Assembly: GCF_042686125.1 (NCBI RefSeq)
Contig: NZ_JBHUOV010000005.1
Location: 1 to 64,000 of the forward strand
From: Oceanihabitans iliipiscarium
GTDB taxonomy: Bacteria; Bacteroidota; Bacteroidia; Flavobacteriales; Flavobacteriaceae
Direction of reading: 5' to 3'
Length of the DNA stretch: 64,000 bases
The notes under the pieces were generated by a model. It was not told where the DNA came from. It saw only the letters and a program-made list of their open reading frames with translations, and did no database searches. Made by a program: the position numbers and the translations under genes. This document shows positions 51,325 through 59,819 of the stretch, piece by piece; the stretch's first letter is position 1; each line of letters begins with the position of its first letter.

Positions 51325-52099
51325 AATATTAAAGTATAGTTTTTATGATTTAATGCGTAGCCGTTGGAGTTACGTTTATTTCGCATTCTATTTATTACTT
51401 GGTATAGTGTTACTGTTTTTAAATAACGATTTATCAAAGGCAGTCATTACTTTAATGAATGTTATTATTGTATTAGTTCCTTTAATAGGAACCATTTTTG
51501 GCGTGATGTATTATTATAATTCCAAAGAATTTACAGAACTATTATTGGCACAACCTTTAAAACGATCTTCTATATTTTTAGGACAATATTTAGGAGTCGC
51601 CATATCATTATCAATGAGCTTAGTATTGGGTTTAGGAATTCCTTTTGTTTTTTATGGTTTGTTTGAAAGTAGTGCCATTTGGGATTTTTCTTTATTACTT
51701 ATTACAGGAACCTTTTTAACTTTAATTTTTACAGCTTTAGCCTTTAATATTGCTTTATCTAACGAGAACAAGATTAAAGGATTTGGTTATGCTATATTGC
51801 TTTGGTTGTTTTTTGCAGTGATTTATGATGGATTGTTTTTAATGACTTTAATTCTCTTTGAAGACTATCCTTTAGATAAGTTGTCACTAATTGGGACTAT
51901 GATTAATCCAATTGATTTGTCACGAACGCTAATACTTTTAAAGTTAGATATTTCTGCGTTATTAGGTTATACAGGCGCAGTATTTAAGCAGTTTTTTGGA
52001 ACCAGTTTCGGATTTATAATCTCTTTTATAATGCTGACGGTTTGGGTGATTCTTCCTGTTTTGAGAATCGTATTCAAATCAAAGAAAAAAGACTTTTAA
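51317..52099 (+). CDS. nosY: NosY, ABC transporter permease
   Basis: This 260-residue inner membrane protein has six predicted helices and the NosY pattern Tyr-Tyr-Asn-Ser-Lys-Glu-Phe-Thr-Glu-Leu-Leu-Leu-Ala-Gln-Pro near residue 68. It forms the membrane part of NosDFY. It closes the nos operon; a separate FNR-like promoter follows 15 bases after its stop. Confidence 0.93.
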   Translation: MLKILKYSFYDLMRSRWSYVYFAFYLLLGIVLLFLNNDLSKAVITLMNVIIVLVPLIGTIFGVMYYYNSKEFTELLLAQPLKRSSIFLGQYLGVAISLSMSLVLGLGIPFVFYGLFESSAIWDFSLLLITGTFLTLIFTALAFNIALSNENKIKGFGYAILLWLFFAVIYDGLFLMTLILFEDYPLDKLSLIGTMINPIDLSRTLILLKLDISALLGYTGAVFKQFFGTSFGFIISFIMLTVWVILPVLRIVFKSKKKDF

Positions 52100-52113
52100 A
52101 CTGTAGTTATTTA

Positions 52114-52127
52114 CTGATAATAATCAT
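52114..52127 (+). promoter_or_regulatory. FNR-like site before the copper-uptake operon
   Basis: CTGAT-AATA-ATCAT has its centre 29.5 bp before TAATTTCG (52150-52157), one mismatch from the -7 consensus. The spacing equals that at the other four sites. Confidence 0.62.
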
Positions 52128-52161
52128 GTTCTATTCGTATGATTTTTATTAATTTCGCTTT

Positions 52162-52569
52162 ATGATATCAGCAATAGCTCATAAAATAACAGCTTTTATT
52201 CTTGTCTTTATATTATTCGCTCATAATATAAATACGCTTGTTATTATTGGTGATTTTATTGTGAACCAAGACTTTATCGCTAAAACTTTATGTATTCAAA
52301 AGGAAAATCAGAAAGGATGTAATGGTAAATGTCAATTAAGAAAAGAATTAACAGAAAACACTTCCGATTCAAATCCAGAAAGTCCATTACAAGAAAGTAA
52401 ACGTGTGGCTTTAGATGTGTTCTGTTTATCAGATATCAATACGATTGAAACAGGGCAGATTCAAGTGTTGCCACCTAAAGAAAAATCGCTTATCAATACT
52501 CCAAGAATTCTCAAAATGTATCTAGACATAGATACACCTCCACCAAATTTTAGAGCATCATTTTTATAA
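52162..52569 (+). CDS. Small membrane protein with Cys-rich loop
   Basis: This 135-residue protein has an N-terminal membrane helix (about residues 8-36) and then Cys-Ile-Gln...Gly-Cys-Asn-Gly-Lys-Cys-Gln-Leu, three Cys in a short loop that might bind a metal. Such small proteins are often found ahead of TonB receptors for metals in Bacteroidota, in my experience. It starts soon after the -7 box and is probably the first gene of the copper-uptake operon. Confidence 0.7.
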   Translation: MISAIAHKITAFILVFILFAHNINTLVIIGDFIVNQDFIAKTLCIQKENQKGCNGKCQLRKELTENTSDSNPESPLQESKRVALDVFCLSDINTIETGQIQVLPPKEKSLINTPRILKMYLDIDTPPPNFRASFL

Positions 52570-52672
52570 TATAAAATCGTAATGATTTTTACTTTTTTCT
52601 GGCTTATTTATATAAGCGAGCAGGAGGGTTTTAGATTTATTTCAAAATAAAATAAATAACAAATTCAAAAAA

Positions 52673-53521
52673 ATGAAACTAAAATATATATTACCAATCC
52701 TTTTTCTGGCGTTAATATCAACAGCATGCTCAGAAGATAATGATGATGGAGGCCAAGAAGTAAATGAGGTAGAAGGCCTTTTAAAAATTCAAGAAATTTC
52801 AAACGATACACATACCATCGAGTTATTCAATGAAGCTGGAATGTTTAAAACAGGTTATAATGCAATAAGTATAAGAATTAAAGACCTTGCTACAGATAGC
52901 TTTGTTGAAAATGCGTCAATCTCATGGATGCCTATGATGCAAATGCCTACTATGGAACATTCTTGCCCAAATTCTAATATTGTAAAAGCTTTAGGAAAAT
53001 CTACTGTATATGAAGGCTATATTGTGTACCAAATGACTAATACTGATGGTTCTGGATGGTCTTTAACTTTAAATTACACCATTGATGACATAGACTATTT
53101 TGCAACAGAGAGCATAACTGTTATACGAAATGAAGATCAAAATGTAACAAGCTTTATGGCTAGCGATGATCATAATTATGTATTGGCGTTAGTCGAACCT
53201 AAAAACCCTATTATTGGAATTAACGATTTAAAAGTTGGTCTCTTTAAAATGGAAAATATGATGTCTTTTCCAGAAGTTGAAGACCATACCATTATGTTAG
53301 ACCCTCGTATGCCTGGAATGGGTAACCATACATCACCTAATAATACGGATTTAAGTTATAATATAGCAGATAATATGTATCATGGCGATTTATCATTAAC
53401 CATGACAGGTTATTGGGTGCTTAACCTAAAATTAATGAATGCAGCAGATGAGCTACTAAAAGGGGAAGACGTTACAGAAGATAACATACAAAGCTCCCTT
53501 TATTTAGAATTAGAATTCTAA
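52673..53521 (+). CDS. Met/His-rich lipoprotein, probable copper-binding partner
   Basis: This 282-residue lipoprotein (Ile-Ser-Thr-Ala-Cys) has two beta-sandwich halves that look like FixH/YtkA-type Ig domains. Each has a Met/His cluster: Trp-Met-Pro-Met-Met-Gln-Met-Pro-Thr-Met-Glu-His near residue 83 and Asp-Pro-Arg-Met-Pro-Gly-Met-Gly-Asn-His near 222. Such clusters bind Cu(I) in copper chaperones. It lies directly before an OprC/NosA-like receptor, so it is probably a surface or periplasmic copper carrier. The function is inferred. Confidence 0.75.
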   Translation: MKLKYILPILFLALISTACSEDNDDGGQEVNEVEGLLKIQEISNDTHTIELFNEAGMFKTGYNAISIRIKDLATDSFVENASISWMPMMQMPTMEHSCPNSNIVKALGKSTVYEGYIVYQMTNTDGSGWSLTLNYTIDDIDYFATESITVIRNEDQNVTSFMASDDHNYVLALVEPKNPIIGINDLKVGLFKMENMMSFPEVEDHTIMLDPRMPGMGNHTSPNNTDLSYNIADNMYHGDLSLTMTGYWVLNLKLMNAADELLKGEDVTEDNIQSSLYLELEF

Positions 53522-53541
53522 ACACTGAAACATTTAATACA

Positions 53542-53572
53542 ACAGATGCTTGTCATATTTACAAGTGTCTGT
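53542..53572 (+). other. Inverted repeat between lipoprotein and receptor genes
   Basis: ACAGATGCTTGT-N7-ACAAGTGTCTGT pairs at 10 of 12 positions. There is no T run after it, so it is more likely a stabilising or processing hairpin, or an operator, than a terminator. Confidence 0.5.
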
Positions 53573-53588
53573 TATAAACTTTTAAAAA

Positions 53589-55589
53589 ATGAAAAAGCTC
53601 ATCATTTGTTGCTTTAGCTTATTTTTTTGTGGATTAGTGTTTGGTCAAGATGAAGAAGATATCGTTAAAAAAGATACTATAATTTTAGATGAAATTACAG
53701 TCGTAGGTCGACGAAAATTAACTAATTATCGTCAAGAAAAAACCTTATCTAGTCTAGACGATTTTTTAGAAAAAGCTAATAAAATCACCATGATAAAACG
53801 TGGTAATTATGCTTGGGAACCATCACTGAATAACATGAATAGTGAACGACTTAACGTGACTATTGATGGTATGCAAATCTTTGGAGCTTGTACAGATAAA
53901 ATGGATCCTATTACATCTTATGTCGATGTCTCTAATTTAGAAAAAGTACAAGTTGGTTCTGGTCAAGAAGGTACTGAAAATGGTCATTGTGTTGGCGGAG
54001 GAATTAATTTGCAACTTCCAGCATCTAAATTCTTTGAATCAGGATTAAAAACTAGTGTAGATCTTGGTTACGAAACCAATAGCAATTATAAGACTGCTGG
54101 TTTAGATCTGGAATATTCTGGAAAAAACTTCTATATAAATGCAGATGGTATTTTTAGAAAGGCTGATAATTATGATGCTGGTAGAAATAACGAGATTTTA
54201 TACTCACAATTTGAAAAGTATAATGTTTCTCTTCAAACAGGCTATAAATTATCTGAGAAGCATTCGCTTGATGCCAATGTTATTTATGATAAAGCCACAG
54301 ATGTTGGTTATCCAGCATTACCAATGGATGTTTCTTTAGCCGAAGCAATAATCACTTCTGTGACTCATAATTTTAGTAGTGATTCTACTATTATTAATAC
54401 CTTAGAATCTAAACTATATTTTAATACCATTACTCATATAATGGATGATTCTAAACGTCCTATTGTGGCCATTAGAATGGATATGCCTGGATGGAGTGAT
54501 ACTTATGGTTTTTATAGTAAGGCTACTATCCTTAAAGAAAAACATAACTTATCATTAAACCTTAACGGATTTTATAATCGCTCACTAGCTGAAATGACCA
54601 TGTATCCAAATGATTCTAGCCAGCCAGCAATGTTTATGTATACTTGGCCAGATATTAGAACATTGTATAGTGGAATTTACGCTAAAGATGTTTATAATAT
54701 TAACGATAATGCAACTTTTTCGGCTTCTATACGATTGGGTTTCCATCAAAATAGAATTGCTGAAGAGGTCGGTTTAGAGAGTCTTCAAATATTTTATCCA
54801 GAGCTGTCTGATTCTAAAAATCGATTTTTAAAGAGTTTTTCTGGAGACTATTCTTTCAAGAAAAAAGACTATGATTTTTCTTTTGGTTTGGGTTATGGAG
54901 AAAGAGCACCTTCTGTTAGTGAAGGTTATGGGTTTTTCTTATTCAACAGTTTTGACAATTTTGATTACATAGGAAATCCAACATTAAAGAACGAAAAAGC
55001 GGTTGAAGCCAACGTAAAAGCTAATTATCACATGAATAAATTCCACTTAGGAATAGAGTCTTCTTATTTTCATATTAAGGATTATATTATTGGAAATATA
55101 GACCAAAACTTAAGTTCGATGACCATTAATGCTGATGGTGTAAAGGTATATGAAGCCTTATCTTATGCAACTATTTTTGATGTGTATTTAAATGCTTCAT
55201 ATGCGTTTTCTGAGCGTGTTTCTTTTAACGGAACCATTGGCTATAATTACGGAAAAGGAAGTAATGACGAAAACCTACCGTTAATTAAACCCTTTTCTTA
55301 CTTCGCAGAACTAAACTATCATAAGAAACGCTTTAATGCTGCAATGCAACTTGAAGGTCATGGAAATCAAAGTCGATATAATAGTTTTTATGGAGAAGAT
55401 GAAACACCTTCGTACGCTATTTTAAACTTGAATTTAGGAAATGAGTTTTATATAAAACAAAACCAACTCATTATAAAATATGGTGTAGAGAATATATTAG
55501 ATACAAAGTATTCTAGTTATGCAGATTGGAATAATATTCCTAGACAAGGGCGCAATTTTTATATCAATATCTCTGCTATAATATGGTAA
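53589..55589 (+). CDS. OprC/NosA-like copper TonB-dependent receptor
   Basis: This 666-residue outer membrane receptor has a signal peptide (ending Val-Phe-Gly-Gln), a plug (about residues 50-145) and a barrel. The plug holds Cys101-Thr-Asp-Lys-Met105, and the barrel has His283-Ile-Met285. The CxxxM plus HxM set is the copper site known from Pseudomonas OprC (and NosA). The location two genes after nosY and behind an FNR-like promoter fits copper import for NosZ and cbb3 oxidase. It has no carboxypeptidase-like domain, unlike the two other receptors in the window. Copper specificity is an inference from the motif and context. Confidence 0.85.
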   Translation: MKKLIICCFSLFFCGLVFGQDEEDIVKKDTIILDEITVVGRRKLTNYRQEKTLSSLDDFLEKANKITMIKRGNYAWEPSLNNMNSERLNVTIDGMQIFGACTDKMDPITSYVDVSNLEKVQVGSGQEGTENGHCVGGGINLQLPASKFFESGLKTSVDLGYETNSNYKTAGLDLEYSGKNFYINADGIFRKADNYDAGRNNEILYSQFEKYNVSLQTGYKLSEKHSLDANVIYDKATDVGYPALPMDVSLAEAIITSVTHNFSSDSTIINTLESKLYFNTITHIMDDSKRPIVAIRMDMPGWSDTYGFYSKATILKEKHNLSLNLNGFYNRSLAEMTMYPNDSSQPAMFMYTWPDIRTLYSGIYAKDVYNINDNATFSASIRLGFHQNRIAEEVGLESLQIFYPELSDSKNRFLKSFSGDYSFKKKDYDFSFGLGYGERAPSVSEGYGFFLFNSFDNFDYIGNPTLKNEKAVEANVKANYHMNKFHLGIESSYFHIKDYIIGNIDQNLSSMTINADGVKVYEALSYATIFDVYLNASYAFSERVSFNGTIGYNYGKGSNDENLPLIKPFSYFAELNYHKKRFNAAMQLEGHGNQSRYNSFYGEDETPSYAILNLNLGNEFYIKQNQLIIKYGVENILDTKYSSYADWNNIPRQGRNFYINISAIIW

Positions 55590-55788
55590 GGAAAGATTTA
55601 ATTTAACCGAACTGACATTTGTCATTGTTTATCATTGCTTTTGATCGTAAATTAGTAATGTACTTGAGGAGGTACAATGAATGCAGGAGATTTAATTCGT
55701 AAATTATCTAATAGTTGATGGCTCTATAATTACGAGTGTATTGCGATTTAAACAAAAAATAATTACTGAAATTAAAGTCTCCAAAAAG

Positions 55789-55820
55789 AAACAGGAAGTT
55801 GAAAAGCTTCCTGTTTTTAT
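55789..55820. terminator. Terminator between the copper receptor and universal stress genes
   Basis: AAACAGGAAG/CTTCCTGTTT stem of 10 bp with an eight-base loop and A/T runs on both sides. It can serve both convergent genes. Confidence 0.85.
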
Positions 55821-55826
55821 TTAAAT

Positions 55827-56648
55827 TTAAGCGTGTAGTATAAGTATAGGTTTATTTATTTTAGAGACTTTAATTCTTGTATTTGATTTAGAAAATAAAT
55901 GCTCTAAAAAGCCTTCTTTTTGAATGAATAATACCATAAAGTCAATAGCATGAGTTTGTAAATAACTAGAGACAGCAAAATCTATTGGCACATCATTTAC
56001 AACATGATACTTGCAATCAATTATAGATAAATTTGATTTGTCATTTAATAGATTTTCCTGGTTTTCAGAGTTAGGATTTACTCTTAAGACATGAAGATGT
56101 AGCTGATAGGTTTCTATAAATTCTAGCAAGTCTGTATAAACATTTCCTTTAATAGTATCATCAGGATCTAATGGCAATAAGATCTCTTGTATAGGTTTAA
56201 ACGTGTATCCTTCAGGAACAATAATGGTTTTGCAGTTTACTTTTCGTATCACATTTACTGTATTACTACCAAGAAGGACTTCTTTTGCACCTGTAGCACC
56301 ATTTGTTCCCATAACAATGTAATCAATAGCTTTATTTTTGGAAGCTTGCTTTACCGCATCAATAAATGTATCAAAATCTATAATGCTATCGAAAGTATGC
56401 TTACTATTATTAAACTCTTCTTTTAAATCATCAATAAGCTTGTTCAATTTTTCTTTAGGCTCTTTTGTAATAGATTCATAAATACTTTCTTTTGGTGAAC
56501 GCATTAAATCATCTGAAGTAAACGAACCTATTTTGTGCACATACATAATGTGAAAAGTGCATGTTTCCGAAGCAAAAAAATGCATGGCGTATTGGATTGC
56601 ATTTAGCGCGTTTTTAGAAAAATCGGTGAGTAATAGTATGTTTTTCAT
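55827..56648 (-). CDS. Universal stress protein (second copy)
   Basis: This 273-residue tandem Usp has domain 1 about residues 1-142 (Met-Gly-Thr-Asn-Gly-Ala-Thr-Gly-Ala-Lys-Glu-Val-Leu-Leu-Gly-Ser-Asn-Thr) and a more diverged domain 2 (about 150-273) without the Gly-rich loop. Only the first half should bind nucleotide. An FNR-like site with standard spacing precedes it. It is a paralogue of the gene at 44088. Confidence 0.9.
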   Translation of the reverse strand: MKNILLLTDFSKNALNAIQYAMHFFASETCTFHIMYVHKIGSFTSDDLMRSPKESIYESITKEPKEKLNKLIDDLKEEFNNSKHTFDSIIDFDTFIDAVKQASKNKAIDYIVMGTNGATGAKEVLLGSNTVNVIRKVNCKTIIVPEGYTFKPIQEILLPLDPDDTIKGNVYTDLLEFIETYQLHLHVLRVNPNSENQENLLNDKSNLSIIDCKYHVVNDVPIDFAVSSYLQTHAIDFMVLFIQKEGFLEHLFSKSNTRIKVSKINKPILILHA

Positions 56649-56696
56649 AAGATCTAATTTAATACTTAAAGATATTACTTAAACCTGTTAATACGT

Positions 56697-56710
56697 ATGA
56701 TTTAAATCAG
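56697..56710 (-). promoter_or_regulatory. FNR-like site before the second universal stress gene
   Basis: Plus-strand ATGAT-TTAA-ATCAG. On the minus strand the -7 box TATCTTTA (56667-56674) is at the same 29.5 bp distance from the centre as at the other sites. Confidence 0.72.
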
Positions 56711-56724
56711 TTTTTAATAATAAA

Positions 56725-56765
56725 AGTAAAAGCCCTAGAACGCTTTTAGGGAAACATTCTAGGGT
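56725..56765 (-). terminator. Terminator after ric
   Basis: AAAAGCCCTAGAA pairs with TTCTAGGGTTTT across a 16-base loop, with T-rich flanks for the minus strand. It lies between the stop of ric and the regulatory region of the Usp gene. Confidence 0.8.
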
Positions 56766-56795
56766 TTTATAAGCTATATGGCTAACAACAACATG

Positions 56796-57530
56796 TTATG
56801 AATGAAACCGTTGTTCTAGTTTTATAGCTTCAGGGAATAAAATATTATTTTCTAAATGTATGTGTAAGTGTAAATCTTTTTCAAATTCTTCTAGCATAGC
56901 ATAAGTGACTTTATACGTGTTGCAAGCATCAGCTGGAGGATTATAGTTGTTAGTTAATTCTGCTATTTTTCTAAAGCGTTCGCCTTCGTTATCATGTTCT
57001 TGCATCATCATAGCAATTGGGTTTTCAACGGTTCCGAATTGTGGCGATTGCAAAGCTCCATTTTCAAGTTTTGCTTTTACCATTCTTTTTATAAAAGGGA
57101 AGAGCATAAGCTCCTCTTTTTTCATGTGAGCAGTTAATTCTCCTGCAGAAGCAGTAAACAGGTCATTAATTTTTAATAGCTCAGGATGTCTTCCTCCATG
57201 TACACGACAGAGTTTGTTTAAAAACTGATTCAATACAGGAATCTTTTCTTCTACATATCTATGGTGCTTTTTCTCAATATATTCAGCTAATAAATCTAAT
57301 GGCCAAGATTTATAATCAATTGATTGACTGGTTGAAGAATTGATTACAGTTTCTAGTTCTTCCATTATAATATTACTATCAATTCCTTTTTTTTCGCAAG
57401 CGTCTTCAATAGTTCTGTTGCCATTACAACAAAAATCTATTTGATGTTTTGAAAAAATTGCAGCAGTTCTATAATCGTCAGCCACATATTGTCCGATTTG
57501 TTTTTTTGTGATTTTATCTAATGTATTCAT
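56796..57530 (-). CDS. ric: Iron-sulfur cluster repair di-iron protein (RIC)
   Basis: This 244-residue protein starts with the ScdA_N domain (residues 1-55; Ile-Asp-Phe-Cys-Cys-Asn-Gly), followed by a hemerythrin-like di-iron domain with His residues in Lys-Lys-His-His-Arg-Tyr (near 88), His-Met-Lys-Lys-Glu-Glu (near 136), Gln-Glu-His-Asp (near 180) and Leu-His-Ile-His-Leu-Glu-Asn (near 228). It repairs iron-sulfur clusters damaged by NO and oxidants. A perfect palindrome lies over its promoter, and an Rrf2-type regulator gene sits directly upstream on the same strand. Confidence 0.93.
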   Translation of the reverse strand: MNTLDKITKKQIGQYVADDYRTAAIFSKHQIDFCCNGNRTIEDACEKKGIDSNIIMEELETVINSSTSQSIDYKSWPLDLLAEYIEKKHHRYVEEKIPVLNQFLNKLCRVHGGRHPELLKINDLFTASAGELTAHMKKEELMLFPFIKRMVKAKLENGALQSPQFGTVENPIAMMMQEHDNEGERFRKIAELTNNYNPPADACNTYKVTYAMLEEFEKDLHLHIHLENNILFPEAIKLEQRFHS

Positions 57531-57545
57531 AGTTTTGTTTATTTC

Positions 57546-57559
57546 GGATAAATTTATCC
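57546..57559 (-). promoter_or_regulatory. Operator over the ric promoter
   Basis: GGATAAATTTATCC is a perfect 14 bp palindrome 16 bp before the ric start. It contains TAAATTTA, a possible -7 box, so a bound repressor would block the polymerase. A similar element is found before the Rrf2 gene. Confidence 0.7.
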
Positions 57560-57578
57560 TATTTATAATTAAATTTTT

Positions 57579-58013
57579 TTAAACCTTTAAAAATGAGGCT
57601 CCAGATTTAATGTTTAATGCTAATTCTTCAAGATTTGTACTTTCTAACATCTCCTTGAGTTCTGTTCTTATTATTTTAAATTGATCATGAACTGGACAAG
57701 GATGATTTTCATTACAAGTTTGCAAACCTAAACCACAACCATTAAAAACAGTATTTCCATCTATAGCAATTACAATTTGAGACAATTTAATAGTTGCTAT
57801 ATCCTTTTTATCAATTTCAAAACCACCATAAGCGCCTTTAACTGAATTAATAATACCATGCCTCACTAAATCTTGTAAAATTTTTGCAGTAAAAGCTTGA
57901 GGAGAATCTATTTCTTTAGAAATTTCTTTAGGAGATACTCGTCTTCCTTCATACGAGTTTTTCGCAATAAAAATAGAAGCTCTAATTCCGTACTCACAAG
58001 CTTTTGAAAACAT
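57579..58013 (-). CDS. Rrf2 family regulator (NsrR-like)
   Basis: This 144-residue regulator has an N-terminal winged helix (about residues 1-60) and three Cys residues, Cys93, Cys100 and Cys106, in Gly-Cys-Gly-Leu...Thr-Cys-Asn...Pro-Cys-Pro-Val, the placement used by NsrR and IscR for an iron-sulfur cluster. Its gene precedes ric, so NO-dependent derepression of ric is plausible. It seems to control itself through the palindrome in its own promoter. Whether the ligand is NO or iron-sulfur status cannot be told. Confidence 0.88.
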   Translation of the reverse strand: MFSKACEYGIRASIFIAKNSYEGRRVSPKEISKEIDSPQAFTAKILQDLVRHGIINSVKGAYGGFEIDKKDIATIKLSQIVIAIDGNTVFNGCGLGLQTCNENHPCPVHDQFKIIRTELKEMLESTNLEELALNIKSGASFLKV

Positions 58014-58031
58014 ACTTTGGATTTATTACAA

Positions 58032-58068
58032 CAAAGATAAAGAATTTTTATTAAGGATAAAATTATCT
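58032..58068 (-). promoter_or_regulatory. Promoter and operator of the Rrf2 gene
   Basis: On the minus strand, TATCTTTG (58032-58039) is a perfect -7 box; the near-palindrome GGATAAAATTATCT (58055-58068) lies over the -33 region and resembles the ric operator. Confidence 0.65.
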
Positions 58069-58128
58069 TAATTAAGATTTTAATGTTTGAATGCTTGAAA
58101 AATTCAAGCATTCAAACAAATCTTTAAT

Positions 58129-58548
58129 TTAAAATTGTTCAATTAAGTAGTTAATTAAATCTGTTGTGGTCACAATGCCAACAAGGGTATTGTTTTCGAT
58201 TACTGGTAAAGCATGAAATTCTTTTTTTGCTAAAATTTCTGCCACTTCTTTAATTGTGGTATGAGAGTTTACACTGATAAGATTTTTTGCCATGACTTGC
58301 TCTATAGTAAACATATTGTAAACGACTGTGTCAACATTTTCTTCTTCTTCATCAATAGCATCAGCAAAGCTAATTCTTAATAAGTCGGTGTAACTTAGCA
58401 TGCCTATAATTTCATGACCACTCACTACAGGAATATGACGAATCTTATTTTTCTTAAATAACCGTTCTGCTGTTTCTAAGTCATCAGTATGATTTAAGGT
58501 AATAACATCTTTGGTCATAATTGATGAAACTGGTGTTCTTTTTTTCAT
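58129..58548 (-). CDS. CBS domain pair protein
   Basis: This 139-residue cytosolic protein consists of two CBS domains (about residues 5-65 and 78-137; Thr-Lys-Asp-Val-Ile-Thr-Leu, His-Ile-Pro-Val-Val-Ser-Gly-His, His-Ala-Leu-Pro-Val-Ile-Glu). It probably binds adenosine nucleotides. The FNR-like site in front puts it with the low-oxygen genes; homologues are often found near oxidase or Usp genes in flavobacteria. Confidence 0.9.
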   Translation of the reverse strand: MKKRTPVSSIMTKDVITLNHTDDLETAERLFKKNKIRHIPVVSGHEIIGMLSYTDLLRISFADAIDEEEENVDTVVYNMFTIEQVMAKNLISVNSHTTIKEVAEILAKKEFHALPVIENNTLVGIVTTTDLINYLIEQF

Positions 58549-58602
58549 AATCTTTAAGTTTTAATGATACATTAAAGATAGTTCAAAGACCCAAAAATAA
58601 AT

Positions 58603-58616
58603 ATGATAAATATCAG
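58603..58616 (-). promoter_or_regulatory. FNR-like site before the CBS gene
   Basis: Plus-strand ATGAT-AAAT-ATCAG; the minus-strand -7 box TATCTTTA (58573-58580) is again 29.5 bp from the centre. Confidence 0.72.
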
Positions 58617-58636
58617 TTGAATTATACTAAATGATA

Positions 58637-59338
58637 TTAATGACAATCAATGTTACTTGAAGCCACCTCTATAATTGGAGCAGGAGAGAGGTATGGAATA
58701 CCTAACCCTAAACCACGAAGGATAAAAAGTAATCCGATAATCACCACAAACACAGGAATTGCTTTTGTAATACGTTGCTTAATTGTAGTATTTAAAAACT
58801 TGCCTAAATAAATTGCTGAGGTCATTAAAGGAATAGTGCCTAAACCAAACAAAGCCATATACGCACTCCCTTTTAAAGCGCTTCCTGTAGCTAAAGATGC
58901 AAAAACAGCCATGTAGACTAAACCACAGGGTAAAAAACCATTTAAAAAACCTATTGTTAAAAAAGTGTCTGCAGTTTTCTTTTTTAAAGCTTGACCTAAC
59001 GCAGACTTTATTTTTGAAATGAACTTATAAATTGGTTTTGAGAAATTATAAGAATTAAATGTTTTCGTAGGAAGCAATATGGCAACAATCATTAAAATAC
59101 CTATAATTATAGATAACTGCTGCTGTATTCCGAAGATATACAAGCTTTTTCCAACGAAACCAAAAACCAAACCTATAATCGCATAAGCAGACAAGCGTCC
59201 TAAATGGTAAGTGAAAATTTGAAAGACTTTTTTAGTAGAGTGGCTTCTATCTACAGGTAACATAAAGGCAATAGGACCACACATACCAATACAGTGAAAA
59301 CTTCCTAATAAACCTAATATAAGTGCAGACCAAAGCAT
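58637..59338 (-). CDS. SafE/TauE-like membrane protein of the cbb3 cluster
   Basis: This 233-residue inner membrane protein has six helices. It starts with Gly-Ser-Phe-His-Cys-Ile-Gly-Met-Cys-Gly-Pro and has Leu-Pro-Cys-Gly-Leu-Val-Tyr near residue 133, motifs of the COG2836 (sulfite exporter TauE/SafE, DsbD-like) group. The Cys/His/Met sites could carry copper or thiols. The location at the end of the cco operon suggests a role in cbb3 assembly. Confidence 0.85.
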   Translation of the reverse strand: MLWSALILGLLGSFHCIGMCGPIAFMLPVDRSHSTKKVFQIFTYHLGRLSAYAIIGLVFGFVGKSLYIFGIQQQLSIIIGILMIVAILLPTKTFNSYNFSKPIYKFISKIKSALGQALKKKTADTFLTIGFLNGFLPCGLVYMAVFASLATGSALKGSAYMALFGLGTIPLMTSAIYLGKFLNTTIKQRITKAIPVFVVIIGLLFILRGLGLGIPYLSPAPIIEVASSNIDCH

Positions 59339-59355
59339 TTGCTTAAGAGTTTAGT

Positions 59356-59802
59356 TTAATAAACGATTTCTTTTTTGTAGAGATAAGATTTATCGTTAAA
59401 TTCCCAATCGACTTTAATGTTCCATCGACCACCTAATAAACGTTTGTCAGGTATGAGCAAATTATGGTTTGACAAAGAAATTGGTATTTCAAAGTCAAAT
59501 TGTTTGTTAGATGGTCTGTATAGGAACACTTTTCCTGTAATATTTTTATATTCTATATGTTTTGGAAACACAATTAGTAACCCTTCACTCGTTTTTTGCC
59601 AGCTAATGTTTTCAGGTAACGATTTCGCATTTTCTTCTTTATCAATCGCATTTTGGTACTCTAATTCTTGCGCGTAATAATCTTCGGTAACCAAATCATG
59701 ATCATATTTATTGTTTGTATTCATTTTTATTATAAAAAACATAATAAAGCTGATAAAGCCTATAAAGGCAAGTACAATTCCTGTTCCCCAATTTAGTTTC
59801 AT
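59356..59802 (-). CDS. fixH: FixH family protein
   Basis: This 148-residue protein has one membrane helix (about residues 6-26), then Tyr-Asp-His-Asp-Leu-Val-Thr-Glu-Asp-Tyr-Tyr-Ala-Gln-Glu, the FixH/CcoH signature, and a small beta domain. It helps assemble cbb3 oxidase. It lies between the SafE-like gene and ccoG; an interspersed repeat separates it from ccoG. Confidence 0.9.
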   Translation of the reverse strand: MKLNWGTGIVLAFIGFISFIMFFIIKMNTNNKYDHDLVTEDYYAQELEYQNAIDKEENAKSLPENISWQKTSEGLLIVFPKHIEYKNITGKVFLYRPSNKQFDFEIPISLSNHNLLIPDKRLLGGRWNIKVDWEFNDKSYLYKKEIVY

Positions 59803-59819
59803 TTTTTCTATTTTTTTTA

